The position numbers and the translations under genes are program-made. Below are positions 20,650-31,925 of a stretch of 64,000 nt of DNA, in pieces; position 1 is the stretch's first letter; each line of letters starts with the position of its first letter. The notes beneath the pieces were generated by a model. It saw only the letters and a program-made list of their open reading frames with translations. It ran no database searches and was not told the DNA's origin. Origin of the DNA: Mytilus californianus (Eukaryota > Mollusca > Bivalvia > Mytilida > Mytilidae); NCBI RefSeq assembly GCF_021869535.1, contig NW_026262734.1:105807088-105871087 (forward strand), read 5' to 3'.

Positions 20650-21580
20650 TTAAAAAGCATCAATTATTTATTAAGAAAACTTAACATTACATTTAATGGC
20701 AAAAGCTTTCAATCAAAAATTTATTTTACCCTTCTTGTTGATCAATTTTTTTTAATTCAAAGCAGAAGGAAAAAAAAACATACCCCTCCTCTTTCATAGT
20801 TGAAATTGTTTCTTCCCTTACCAAAACAGTCGACAGTTGATTGATGATAATTCTGTAAAATTTTTGATGATGTTTTCACGGTTAATGTGAACTGGGTATA
20901 ATTACTACCTGTTAATGTGCAAATAACAGCAGGTACAAAGCCATGAATAGATTTAAACTATCGACGTATCTATAAATCTTTATAGCAATTGATTTGATAA
21001 TTTTTTTCTATTCAATATTTATTTTACAAAAAAGAAACTCTCATTCAAACACAATTTATCTATATAGGATTACCATACTTTAGAATAGACATTTTCAATG
21101 GCAGATTCTAATAAAATAGGCATTATCGATGAATATTTCGTTCATTGCATGACTTTAAAGATTTTAAAAATCTCCAGGTGAACGTGTGGCAAAGTCTATA
21201 CCTGTAATTGCAGAAAATTTTCAACATGTAACTGGCGTACTTTAATTAACACAACTTCAATAGACTGTGTATAGTCACTTCAGAAGAATTTAAAGTCGAT
21301 AAGTATTTATTTTTCGGCTTTTTGAAATTGACTGTAGTTAAACAAGTAAGCTACCAGAGTACAGGAATATTGACACTAGTAAGATTGTACACTGGTAAGT
21401 AGAATACAAATAGTCTTATTATATTTTCAGCAATTTATAAGCTTTACCACACAGGAGACATAGTTGACCAGTCAAAGTACATTGTCAGTAAGTTATTAAG
21501 TTAATTATATGGTTACAATTGTACACATTTATGGACATTTGATTACTCAAGTGTTAGTTATTTTCTAAATCTTTATAAAA
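20650..21580. other. No gene seen
   Basis: AT-rich unique-looking sequence. Confidence 0.4.
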
Positions 21581-21584
21581 ATAA

Positions 21585-21725
21585 GGATATTTGGTATAAT
21601 TGCCAATGAGACAACTATCCACCAGAGAGTAAATGACATAAAAGTAACTATAGGTTACCGTGTACGGCCTTCTGCAATGAGCAAAACCCATACCGCATAG
21701 TCAGCTACAAAAGGTCTCGTTCAAT
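21585..21725 (-). mobile_element. Family C retroelement 3' tail fragment
   Basis: ATTGCCAATGAGACAACTAT, then CCACCAGAG, and CCCATACCGCATAGTCAGC match the family C tail read in reverse. Confidence 0.65.
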
Positions 21726-21754
21726 ATATGGTTACAATTGTAACAAGTTTGTTT

Positions 21755-21885
21755 TTCTACGCATTGTTAAAATGTTGTCACGCTGAGCACGTGCATTCAT
21801 ATACATGTATGTTGTATTTTATACGGAAATAAAATATAAATTTTGGAATGCCTCGGCCAAATCAGAATTACAGAATCGCAGATAA
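21755..21885 (+). repeat. Dispersed repeat E, copy 1
   Basis: ATGTTGTCACG, then GAGCACGTGCA, ATTTTATACGGAAATAAA and GAATGCCTCGGCCAA are shared with 28030-28130 (in part) and 31345-31455. It is a short dispersed element of unknown class. Confidence 0.55.
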
Positions 21886-22084
21886 CAATGCAGTATCATG
21901 TTTCTTGATATTCTAGTACACGTGTTTAGGAACAGTATAATGTAATTATTGGTTCAAATGATTAAATGTTAGTTTTAAATTGTCAATTATCACTGGAAGC
22001 TCTTGTCATTACTTGAAAAAAACTCTGAACATAGAGGATTAAGCATGCTTATATTATCTGCCGTCAACTTGATGTTCTTTCATG

Positions 22085-22262
22085 TATTACCCTTCTTGAG
22101 CTCCTGATTCACCCCGGTTTTTGCTGGGGTTCGTGTTGCTCAGTCTTTCGTTTTCTATGTTGTGTTTTATGTACTGTTGTTTGTCTTTTTCTGTTTTAGC
22201 CATGCATGGCAATGTCAGTTTATGAGTTTGAATGTCCCTTTGGTATCTTTTTATACTCTCTT
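22085..22262 (+). mobile_element. Family A 3' tail fragment
   Basis: ACCCTTCTTGAGCTCCTGAT, GCTGGGGTTCGTGTTGCTCA, then CATGGCAATGTCAGTTTATG and TGTCCCTTTGGTATCTTT follow the order seen at 8575-8775. An internal stretch with CGACCT is lost. Confidence 0.75.
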
Positions 22263-22639
22263 TTATCAGCAGTCAACTTAATATTCTTGTATGTATTTCA
22301 TGTAAGTCCACGGATTGAGATTAAAAAGGGGGAGGGTTTGGTCTCAACGGTTTGGCCTTTTCTTGTGGATAGTTTTCTTTTGTCTTGTCTTGATGTTTTT
22401 AAATTTGGGATTTTGGTGCATGTAAAAGATTTTTGTAAGTCTCTGTTTATTCAAAATTATTTAATCTAGGGTGGTTTATTGCTTGATATTTTGAGAAGAC
22501 AACACATTGTTGAAGACTGCATGTTAACCTCTAGATATCCTTTGGTTGTTCGTGTTGTTGGGTTGTGATCTCTATGACGTATATCCTATATTTCTTTTAA
22601 ATTGTATTTATAAAAGTATTGCGACGTTTTGTAAATGAA

Positions 22640-22700
22640 AAAAAAAAGAGATATGGTAGCATTGCCAATGATACAACTATTCACAGACTGTCAAATAGGT
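22640..22700 (-). mobile_element. Family C tail terminal fragment (diverged)
   Basis: GAGATATGGTAGCATTGCCA followed by ATGATACAACTATTCACAG is a diverged form of the tail end. Confidence 0.5.
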
Positions 22701-22779
22701 TTGCTTCAGCATTAAAACGTTCTTAACTGTCTGCCTCCATCACAAAAGGATATATTCTGGCTTCTCCGCATTATATTAA

Positions 22780-23005
22780 GTAGGATCTAGATGGGGTTTA
22801 CAGAACAGAGAATATTGGGCAAAACGTGTAGAATAAAGTGCAAAAAGAGGGAAAAAAGAGAAAAAATGAAAAAAAAAAAAGAATAGAGAATGATAGGGTG
22901 ATAACATATAATATCTATAATATTATACAGAGAGAATAAAGAAAAATGGACAAAGTTTATAAAACATTAAGAATAAAGAAATAAAGGGCCCCTCATGCAG
23001 ACTCT
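22780..23005 (-). repeat. Degenerate ATTCTCTATTCTTTAT repeat, inverted copy
   Basis: It consists of AGAATAAAG-type phrases bounded by GATCTAGATGGGGTTTACAG and GGGCCCCTCATGCAG. The same repeat is in plus orientation at 23335-23690 (CATGAGGGACAGG ... TGTAATCCCCCATCTAGACC). Confidence 0.6.
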
Positions 23006-23334
23006 TATAAATATTTAATTTTCAATCTTAGCTACAGTTAATTCAAAAGACACAAATCGATTTTTCCTTTGCCAATTAAAGAATGTAAATATCGATGATA
23101 ATGAAGTCTAGCTCGACTTTACAAGAAAGTTTAGCAGATAAAGATCGGAAATTAAGCATTGTACACTTTTATGGTTAGTGATGATACTATCTCATTGATA
23201 TGTATACAGTTGAAATCTTAAATTTTCAATCGGTATGAAATCCACCTTCAAGAGGACACTAAATTGAGAAAGAAGCATCAATAGAATAAATTTAAAAGTT
23301 TACGTGAAGTTTGCATTAAGTGCGTAAGTATTAT

Positions 23335-23690
23335 ACATGAGGGACAGGATGGGGGGGTTCTATATTTCTGTATTCTATAATTTGTTGGGCCATTTTTCTC
23401 TATTCTTTATAAATTTTGCCTGTTATTCTCTATTTTTTATATTTTAGTACTCAAGTATTCTGTATTCTTTATATTTTTGATATACTTTTCTCTTTTCTTT
23501 ATTTAATTTGTCCAGTATTCTGCACTTTTTGTAACCCGAATCATTCGAGAAGTCCCTCCCCGTGATCGACTCTCCCACTCCGTAATGTAGCCATGGTGCA
23601 GCGGAATGTAACGACTGAATTATTCGGGTTACACTTTTTGCCCATTATACTCTATTCTGTAATCCCCCATCTAGACCCTCATATATCATT
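23335..23690 (+). repeat. Degenerate ATTCTCTATTCTTTAT repeat, direct copy
   Basis: Repeated TATTCTGTATTCTTTATA-like phrases run between CATGAGGGACAGG and CCCCCATCTAGACCCTC. A 100-bp MITE (23532-23631) has inserted near the end. The pair of inverted copies flanks about 330 bp of unrelated DNA. Confidence 0.6.
23523..23640. mobile_element. 100-bp MITE with 15-bp TIRs and 9-bp target duplication
   Basis: The element is 23532-23631. TAACCCGAATCATTC at the left is mirrored at the right (GAATTATTCGGGTTA, one mismatch). CACTTTTTG occurs immediately on both sides (23523-23531 and 23632-23640). A 9-bp duplication is typical of Mutator-like elements, but with no transposase the superfamily is inference. 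Confidence 0.7.
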
Positions 23691-24114
23691 GTCATTTTGC
23701 CAATACAATCTATTTAAAAGAAGATACATATTTTACCGAACTTTCTACATAATTATCCTGTCAAATATAAGTTTAATTAGCGACCATTTTATGAGCATAT
23801 TATATCATCTTGTTCATTCTTTGCCTGAGGGTATAAAGACTTAGTGGTTCCAATTATTCAATTTTTTATAAACAGTAAATTTACAGAAAATGAACATATC
23901 AATGCCATTTCATGTCAACACAAAAGTGCTGACCACTGGAATGGTGACAACCTAGGGGACGAAACGTCCACAAACAGTGACAGCGACCCAGTAAACTAGT
24001 TTCATTGCTGTCAATTTGCTTGATTTGTTTACTGGCCAATAATTTCAAATTTATGAGGTAATGTAATGGAAAGAAAGTTTTCATCAATATTTTAACACAT
24101 TCCCGTCCTACTTT

Positions 24115-24400
24115 TCCCCGAGTGTTACCTACCGAATCATACTTATCACCGGGTTTATACTTAAATTAGCAACACGACGGGTGCCACATGGGGAGCAGGA
24201 TCTGCTTACCCTTCCGGAGCACCTGAGATCACCCCCAGTTTTTGGTGGGATTCGCGGGATTCGTGTTGTCAGTCTTTAGTTTTTTTATGTAGAATTTTGT
24301 ATACTGTTGTTTTTCTCTTGGTCTTTTTTTGCCATGGCGTTGTCAGTTTATTTTCGACTTATGAGCTTGAATGTCCCTTTGGTATATTTCGACTCTCTTC
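24115..24400 (+). mobile_element. Family A 3' tail copy
   Basis: AGCAACACGACGGGTGCCAC, GGAGCAGGATCTGCTTACCC, then GCCATGGCGTTGTCAGTTTA and TTTTCGACTTATGAGCTTGA show an almost complete tail without coding sequence. The region upstream of 24115 has no clear family A coding remnant. Confidence 0.75.
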
Positions 24401-24409
24401 TACACTGGA

Positions 24410-24895
24410 TTAAACTCAGCCAATATGCACAAATAGCAGTGTTTTGCATTTGTCTAGATTTTCATTCATTCAAAGGACTAGCGTTGAAACAGTAAAACGG
24501 CCTAGAAATACACAAAAAAGGAGAAAAAAAAACTGTATTTTCATGTTTGTGTTGGATTACTGTCTCATCGTGTTGTATGTAACGTCTCCTTTCATACTTT
24601 CATAGGTTATAAGATAAAAACATTCAGACGGGTGTTAGATCGTCTGGATGTTATGTGGCATATTTGTAATTACTTCTTTTATTGTATGGTAAACACATAT
24701 TATATAGAACAATAACAAAAGCATGCAATAATATATCTATTGCAAATAAAACATCAAATTTGTGACGTCATCAGTTACACACACACAAAAATGTTTTAAA
24801 CAGGTTTCTAAGCTTTGTTATGTATACAATAAAAGGGGGTTATTGCATGCATATGACAATGTTAACAATTATAAACATGTGATACTATGATTACA
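24410..24895. other. Upstream region of the death-domain gene
   Basis: AT-rich, with no repeat family recognised. A possible splice acceptor (TTACAG at 24899-24904) precedes the start codon, so the true promoter and 5' exon are probably further upstream and are not located here. Confidence 0.35.
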
Positions 24896-24923
24896 ATGTT
24901 ACAGATGTCTTAGATAACAAAAT

Positions 24924-26268
24924 ATGCCGTTAAGGAAAGAGGAAACGATTATTGAGAGCAAGGGATTCATTCGGTACCAGAAGGGACCAGTATCATTAGA
25001 GTCAGAGAGACGGAAAGCTATAATTCTGGTGGAAGAAGTAGAGAGAAATGTCAGCCATTTTAAAAACAAGTGGTTGAAAGACGCAACAGACGACCATGTT
25101 GATTCGTGGATTGATCTTATTGCACTCGCGAAAGAGCATGCCGGGATGCCAAAGTGTAAAACTGTTGAAGAGTTTGGACAAGAACTAATTAAAATTCGAA
25201 AACATGAAGCCATGTCTGAGAATAAAATATTATTAAATGATATGTTGAAAATTGCCGAAAGAGCTAAAATGTTTGATGAGATGATCCCAGATATTCACAA
25301 CAAATTACAAAGGGCATTTGAAAGGGTATCAAAGTATTGTCTCAGTTTTTCGTTAGAAGCTGAAAATCAAGACATAAGAGCAATTCAGGATTATGAAAAT
25401 AATATACTTAAATGGGAAGAGGATATTCCGAAAGGATTGGCAGAAGTTAACAGAAAATACCATGATTACTTGGAAGCAAAGAACATTTCAATGGAAGCTT
25501 ATATAGAAACATATGGAAATATTCTTCATAACATGACATACACACTTGAATCTCTTCCAAAAATATGTGATCCAATGAGAGACTGGGTGCTCGCTGACGA
25601 AACTTATCCAAGAAAAATTATGCAGGAAATTAGAAAAATTGAGAAGAAAAAAGAAGAGGTTTCAGAATCACATCGGAGACAGTTTAACCGGAAGAATGAA
25701 GATAGTTCTCGTGTTCAGAGGACGGTTTATAATTCAAAGAAAGTCAAGGACCAGTTACAAAATGCTATGTATGAACGGAAACAATGTCGTAAAAGGGAAA
25801 TGGCTGTACAAGACAATATTGACATTATCAAAGAAGACATGGATGAAAAAAAGAAAGAGTTAGACGATACTCTTAAGCAATTTAATAACAGAAAATCAAA
25901 TTCTCCTACAATATTTGACATTTTATCTGCGAAAGTTGATACTTTGCACGACGAAATACAAACATTGGAAAATCAGATGAAAGTTCACAAAAGAAACATG
26001 AGTAGAATGAAAGAGGATCGTCTGAGAGTTCAAAAAGACATTCATATATGTAAGAAAGTGCACGAAAAAAGTTTAAAAGATACGCAGAAAGTATATGAAG
26101 TACTTGAACGAGAGGAACACAATGCCAAACGTTTGGCAGAACAAGACGCAGTGTTAGCAGCTCGAATCAAAGCTGCTTATCGAATAAGACAGATAAAACT
26201 TCATCCTTTGACAGTGAAAAAAATTTACCTCGGCGGATATGTTCCAGGTCAAATGAACGGAGTTACAG
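24924..26268 (+). CDS. Coiled-coil / death-domain protein, exon 1
   Basis: ATG at 24924 is preceded by an in-frame TAA (24915). The exon codes 448 residues plus one base. They begin MPLRKEETIIESKGFIRYQK and are highly charged. Strong coiled-coil potential runs from about residue 230 to 420 (IMQEIRKIEKKKEEV, KEDMDEKKKELDDTLKQF, LHDEIQTLENQMKVHKRN, EREEHNAKRLAEQDAVLAARI). The C-terminal part reads HPLTVKKIYLGGYVPGQMNG. The frame could continue 8 codons to TAA at 26292-26294, but a donor site (ACAG|GTAGGT) at 26268/26269 and matching downstream exons suggest splicing. There is no signal peptide or membrane span, so a cytoplasmic adaptor or scaffold is likely. Joined to exons 2 and 3 it makes 547 residues. 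I do not recognise a named orthologue. Confidence 0.8.
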
Positions 26269-27664
26269 GTAGGTTGATTAAATCGCAACAATAAGGTAAG
26301 GTGGTTGGATCTAGGAGGCCCATGTGTCTCTTCTCCTTTCTATGGCCTAAAATTAGTGGATTTTTTTAAAACAATCTTCTGAAAATTGTCCGAGTAAGAT
26401 TATCGGTTGGTCATCCCTTTTGAAAAAAGTAAACTGATTGTGGTTTGCGACACTTGTAATGATCAGTAATACATATGTGTCCATGTTTTATCATAATTAG
26501 ATCCATATGTATGGAGAGGATAAAGGGACAAGACATTTATTTATTGGTACGTTGATCTTTATATTTTTTTATTTTTTTTTGTTTTGTTGTGTTGTTGGGT
26601 TTTTGACTAGTTGACGTATACCCGATATTATTACTCCTGTAGTTGGAAGAGTCATACATCACAAACTATAAGTGTTTGCAGCGACCTCTACAATGTTAAT
26701 ATATGTAATATGGGGATGAGCTAGAAAAAGGCGAGAGTTACCGTTACACGAAAATGCTTTTTATTCATACATGTTTTGTTGAATTCAGAACTTATCCGTA
26801 CTAATAAGTGAAAAATGAACCAAGATTAAATTGACAGCTTTACACAGTATTATATTACACAAAAATGAATAAAATACTTTAATTGATTAAAAAAAATAAT
26901 CGTGCTATAATACAGATTTATAATGATTTGAATATTCAACATTGAAATTATTGTAAGGATAACTTCTTTCCAACAAAAAGCGGCCTTCAGTATTTAAAAT
27001 TTAAAAACCATTTAAGATTTTAAATTGAGTATAATTTAAAATAAATTTGCTTTGACGCAATTTCATGATTTTTTTTACTTGCGAATTATCGAAAAATTGT
27101 TATAATCTCTGAATATACTTTCTTTAACAAAAGAACACTTTAGTAGACGAACTAATTATTTGTGATCGTTGTATATAACAGTTGAGAAGAACAGGTTTAA
27201 GTAACAAAAAAAAAGAAAACAGTCCTTGAAGAGAGACTTAGCAATAATAAATATTTCAACACATTATCATATTATTTCCATTACCAAAACAAATATTTTC
27301 GTTTCACTTTCATCTAGTTTTAATACACTCCATTATGTAGAGTTTAAATTGTAATAAAATATTTACATAAAGAATTTTATTTCTAACAGTAAATAAGATA
27401 TATACATGATATATATGTATGTGCGTGTTAAAATGGTATTTTCATTTTTTTGTCAGGTTGAATTATATATTTTTTGGACAATTACCAAGTTTGTTATTTA
27501 TATAACAAATAACTATCTATAGATGTATCATATGAAGGTGTTATCTTTACCCCCAGTTGTTAAATGTTACCCGAATAAGAAACAAATAAAGAATGTTACC
27601 TGTTACACCTGTAAATAAACATTTTAAATTTTACGATCTAAGTTTATAAAGAAATATTTTCGAG

Positions 27665-27742
27665 CTTTTGATTTTGCCATCTGATAAGGGACTTTGAATT
27701 TTCCTTGGAGTTCGGTATTTTTGTTATTTTACTTTTTTCGAC
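27665..27742 (+). mobile_element. Family B 3' terminal tail fragment
   Basis: TTTGATTTTGCCATCTGATA, then TTCCTTGGAGTTCGGTATTT and TTGTTATTTTACTTTTT match the end of the tail at 49375-49470. Confidence 0.7.
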
Positions 27743-27884
27743 GACATAATATTGGTATGAAATTTTTCGGAATGTGTTTCTTCTGTATTTTCTTTTAATT
27801 CACTTGTATCTGTGTGAACGTGTTCCAACATTTGTTTAAGAATTGAATGCCTCTTTTTGCTATTTTATTTGAGTGTAAAAGGGT

Positions 27885-28130
27885 TGACCGAAGCACATCT
27901 TTTATGAAACGCGGAAGTACTTCGTACTAAAATTTTAACATGAACCTTATAAAATTACAACAAGAAGCATTCAGTTCCTATAAGAACATTAATATGATAC
28001 AACTATGAAATTACGAGTTATATCAAGATTGTCATTTGGTTTCCTACACATTGTAGTGATGTTGTCACGAGAAGCACGTGCAGTCACGAATGTGGAAATT
28101 TATCGAGAAATACAATCTGATTTTGGAATG
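27885..28130 (+). repeat. Dispersed repeat E, copy 2
   Basis: GTGTAAAAGGGTTGACC, then AGAAGCATTC, CAACTATGAAATTACG and TTGTCACGAGAAGCACGTGC are shared with 30730-30870 plus 31336-31380. The later copy is interrupted by a pearl-like element. Confidence 0.55.
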
Positions 28131-28284
28131 ACTCACGATTGCTTTCAGCCAATCAAAAGTACGGATTCTTATGAATCATACATGTATATAATTATATATA
28201 GTGATCATGTTTGACTTCTCGTGAACGTACATTCAACAGACTTTTTGTATTTTTCGTTTGAATTGTTTTAAATTTGTAATATCG

Positions 28285-28345
28285 GGGTCTTTGGATGGTT
28301 GTTTCATTTGCAATCATACCTCATCTCCTTATTTGTATTAAATAT
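28285..28345 (+). mobile_element. Family C tail terminal fragment
   Basis: GGATGGTTGTTTCATTTGCA and ATCATACCTCATCTCCTTAT is a diverged tail end. Confidence 0.5.
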
Positions 28346-28774
28346 TGCATGTACATCGCGGTTTTTTCATATATTGTTAACCTTCTGTTGTGTTTCGGTT
28401 TTTTCCTATTGTCAACTTTCTGTTACTTAGCTGATTGTTGTTGTCATTCATGATCTGTCTGTTATTGTATCGCTATCTCCCTTGAAACGTTGCTCCAAAG
28501 TAGGTGTTTTGTATCCAATTTTTGTGTGGAAGGTTAACTTGATTTAAAATAGTTAAGGTACTTAAAAATTGTTTTGAAATGGTAGAGTGAAAATGATAAA
28601 TTATCAAAATGATACGAAAATTGCAATTCTCATGGGTGAACCGAACGGAGCAGCACCTTTTATTACCTTCAAATCCCAAGAGCCCCATTCTACGTTAAGA
28701 AGACTTTAGTGCTAATAAACATGTAAATAAATCTAATATCAACAGCAATAACTGTCCTTTCCTAGATTAAGATA

Positions 28775-30010
28775 TTTCAGTCTTACACCAGAAACTCTAC
28801 TCAAAAATTTAAGACAAAAGGGATGATTTTTCTTTCCCTATTGTTAATTTTCCCTTTTGGACGACGGTGATGTTCCTTTGGCACCGTCTTACGGTGTTTA
28901 TATATCCCAACTCGCTCGCTATGCTCGTGTCTGTAGTGAATGAGCGTAATATATGTATGACTATTAAATTATTCAGTCAGGGACTTCGTTACCACAAATT
29001 ACTTAAAACCTTTATTAAATTCTTTCATAGATACAAAGATTTGGTCTGCAATTTTGGCTGTACCTGTAGAAAACTTATTTCAAACGGAATAGCACATCCT
29101 AAATTTTACGGTGATGTTGTAAACCGAGCCCGGAAATATAGATTCGATCCGAGTAAACTTATCAATCCTTTAAATAAACTTATTCTAAAAGGTTATCTAT
29201 TCAACACTGTAATTAACTCTTTGAATATTGTTTTAATTGGCATAAATATTGATTTTGTTATCAGTAAATTAAAACCATTAAATATTACACATATGTACTC
29301 TCACGGTACTGCAATCTGTCGATACTTATAGTTTGGCATTGCACAAGGTCATGTTTTTCTCTGACTGTTAATGACGTCTTTACACTAAATCCATTGGATG
29401 TTGGATGTGTACTGATTGATATTTTAGTCTTAGATACATGATTTTTTTTATTAGTTGTTTGTTATTGGCTTTGAAAAGGCTGTCAGTAACTGCGAGTACT
29501 CTCAGATCTGTACTTAGTGTCTTTTCGTTTTTGGGATGTATAAGTACCCGTCCACGTCCACTCTGTGTTTTTGTTAAATGTATTTCTATTTGTATCCATC
29601 TGATGAGTTAAGCCTTTTTCAACTGATTTTTATAGTTTGTTCTTATGTTGTACTGTTACACCACTGTCCCAGGTTAAGGGGAGGGTTGAGCGCTCACAAA
29701 CATGTTTAAACCCGCCAGATTCTGTATGCGCCTGTCCCAAGTCAGGAGCCTGTAGTTCAGTAGTTGTCGTTGGTTCATGTCTGTCATATTTGTTTTTCGT
29801 AAATTGGTTTGTTATAAATTATAGACTGTTAGTTTTCTCAATTGAATTGTTTCATATTTTTCATGTCGGGGCCTTTTATAGTCGACCATACGGTATGGGT
29901 TTTTCTCATTGTTGAAGGCCGTACGGTTGCCTATAATTGCTTACATCAACTTCATTTGAACTTTGGTGGATAGTTGTCTCATTGGCAATCATACCACATA
30001 TTTGTTTTAT
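28775..30010 (+). mobile_element. Family C Penelope-like retroelement, 5'-truncated, with full 3' tail
   Basis: Broken C-terminal coding sequence comes first (DDFSF, SYGVYISQL, RYARVC), then the open stretch 28867-29331 (RYHKLLKTFIKFFHRYKDLV and HPKFYGDVVNRARKYRFDPS). The tail runs 29332-30010 and ends GTCTCATTGGCAATCATACC, ACATATTTG. Every other family C fragment in the window matches parts of this tail, which makes this the reference copy. It lies in sense orientation in intron 1 of the death-domain gene. Confidence 0.7.
28800..29331 (+). pseudogene. Family C RT C-terminal region, frameshifted
   Basis: The order of phrases (KRDDFSFPIVNFPF-like, then VYISQLARYARVCSE, then GLRYHKLLKTF) is the same as in families A and B, but spread over more than one frame. 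The RT catalytic blocks are absent (truncated). Past the family A stop point this protein continues about 100 residues (NRARKYRFDPSKLINPLNKL) without a GIY-YIG signature. Confidence 0.6.
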
Positions 30011-30724
30011 ATGTGGTCTAGCTTTCGATTTATTATTTGTAAATTCTTATTTGCTCTGTTTACATACAAGTTTGGTAAGTTGCATATATATATACAAACA
30101 AACGTATGGATAGGCCTATCTCGTTTAACCTGCTTACACTTAAATTGTCTGTTATTCATTAACCATAGGCCGATCGGAATTAAAATGGTCTCGAAATCGA
30201 ATGGACGAAACAAGCTCTAATGGCTTTATTTAAAACATAAACGTATTGTGTCTTTTAATGACCCTATACGTTTTTTTCTGGAATAACAGCTATTAAGAAT
30301 GCCAGAGAAACAAAATTGTAATAAAAAAAACGATTTAAAGCACCAAACGCGTAAGTGTATTTTTTTTTTAAATTAAGCAATCTTTATAAATATAGCCTAA
30401 GAATGACGATATGCTTAACATGGAGCTGAACAACCATCATTGTTTGCACACTAACCTACTAGCTATTACGCGACAATTGAATCAATACTCGGTATAGAAA
30501 GTTATTCATACATTCATTAAACTTTGTTGATATAAATACTGTATACAGATGGTTCCTAGCTGGTGTACTGTTTGTATTGTTATAAAGCAAATAAAATTCT
30601 GATAAGCGCAAACGGAGAAGACAAACATACTTGTCATATAATATTCTAATTATTATGTAATTAAGGTTTGAATAGCTGAGGGAATTAGATAATTAAATGA
30701 ATGCTTCGTTTTGTAATTGTATTG

Positions 30725-30870
30725 TGGTGTAAAAGCGTTGACCAAAGCGTTTTCACGTTCACTGTATTTACAATCCTATATGATTTTACAAAAGAGAAGC
30801 ATTCGATTCATATAATTACATTTTTATGCTACAACCATGAAATGACGGGTTAAATCGAAACTTTCGTTTT
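30725..30870 (+). repeat. Dispersed repeat E, copy 3, left part
   Basis: GTGTAAAAGCGTTGACCAAA, AGAAGCATTCGATTC and ACCATGAAATGACGGGTTAA match copy 2. The right part resumes at 31336 after the inserted pearl-like element. Confidence 0.55.
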
Positions 30871-31335
30871 TATACCCCCGCTTTAAAAAAGTTGGGGTAT
30901 ACTGTTTTACCTCTGTCTGTCCTTCCGTCAGTCCATCCATCCATCAGTCCATCCGTCAGTCCGTCTGTCCCATGAATATTTTCGTCGCATTTTTCTCAGG
31001 AGGTACTTGACAAGGATTTCTGAAATTTGGTTTCAGGGTTTATATAGGTAAGTTACACCGTGTGATGCGTTTTCAGATTCATCACTCAACAACTTCCTGT
31101 TTACCGAACACTTGTATTACTAGTACTAGTATTTTACACATGATAGCCAAGTTGAAAATTTTCGTCACATTTTTCCCAGGAACTACTTGACAAGGATTTC
31201 TGAAATTTGGTTTCAGGGTTTATATAAGTCAGCTATACCGTATGATGCGTTTTCAGATTCATCACTCAACAACTTCCTGTTTACCGAAATATTTCGGCGG
31301 GGGTATCATCAGTGAGCAGTAGCTCACAGTTTTAC
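30871..31335 (+). mobile_element. Pearl-like non-autonomous element with two 180-bp tandem units
   Basis: It begins TATACCCCCGCTTTAAAAAA, followed by a GTCC/GTCT/ATCC microsatellite (30916-30969) and two units starting at about 30975 and 31155 (TTTTCGTC, CTTGACAAGGATTTCTGAAA, TCATCACTCAACAACTTCCT). It ends GGCGGGGGTATCATC with the hairpin GTGAGCAGTAGCTCAC. The subterminal TATACCCCCGC/GGCGGGGGTAT pair and the end hairpin fit pearl-like, Helitron-related elements of bivalves. It has inserted into repeat E. Confidence 0.65.
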
Positions 31336-31455
31336 TTAATTTCTATGCACTGTTTTAGCTTTGTCACGGATAGCACGTGCAGTAGTTGACGTTGCATTTT
31401 ATACGGAAATAAAGTATAATTTTTTGAATGCTTCGGCCAATCAAAACTACAGAAT
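31336..31455 (+). repeat. Dispersed repeat E, copy 3, right part
   Basis: TTGTCACGGATAGCACGTGC, ATTTTATACGGAAATAAAGT and GAATGCTTCGGCCAATC match 21780-21870. Confidence 0.55.
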
Positions 31456-31587
31456 CGTAAGAAACTTCTATGTAATCTTATTATTTAAGAACTAGATGAT
31501 CGGAGAGAATGCTTCGGCCAATCAAAACTACGGAATCGTAAGAAACTTCTATGTAATCTTATCATTTAAGTGCAAGATGATCGGAGA
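31426..31587 (+). repeat. 81-bp tandem duplication
   Basis: Two units (31426-31506, 31507-31587) begin GAATGCTTCGGCCAATCAAA and differ at only a few positions. Confidence 0.75.
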
Positions 31588-31696
31588 TGATTGATATTAT
31601 CACATGTCAGAATGATTTTCTTTATAAGATAATAGACGAATAAATTTACCTTTTTTACGAAATTGCCTAAAAAAGGCCGTACTAGTACTTACTGAT

Positions 31697-31925
31697 AATA
31701 GTTTCAAAACTATTCACTGGGTATGAACTATTTACTGGAAGCAAACCTTTTCGCGTAGAAAGACTATTAACCGTAATAGTGTCAAAAACTGTTCGCTTTA
31801 TATGAACTATTTACTGAAAGCAAACCTTTTCGCGCAAAAAGACTATAATATATCGTAAAAGTGTCAAAAACTTTTTTCTGTATATGAACTATTTACTGGA
31901 AGCAAATATTTTCCCGTACCTTCTG
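31697..31925 (+). repeat. About 80-bp tandem repeat x 3
   Basis: Units start near 31697, 31774 and 31857. They share GTGTCAAAAAC, TATGAACTATTTACTG and AAGCAAACCTTTTCGCG. Confidence 0.7.

Noticed and set aside
24899-25213. Minus-strand ORF opposite exon 1
   Set aside because: Antisense shadow of a well-supported coding exon.
30007-30220. Opposing ORFs after the family C tail
   Set aside because: Both strands are open over AT-rich sequence next to a retroelement end; no domain.
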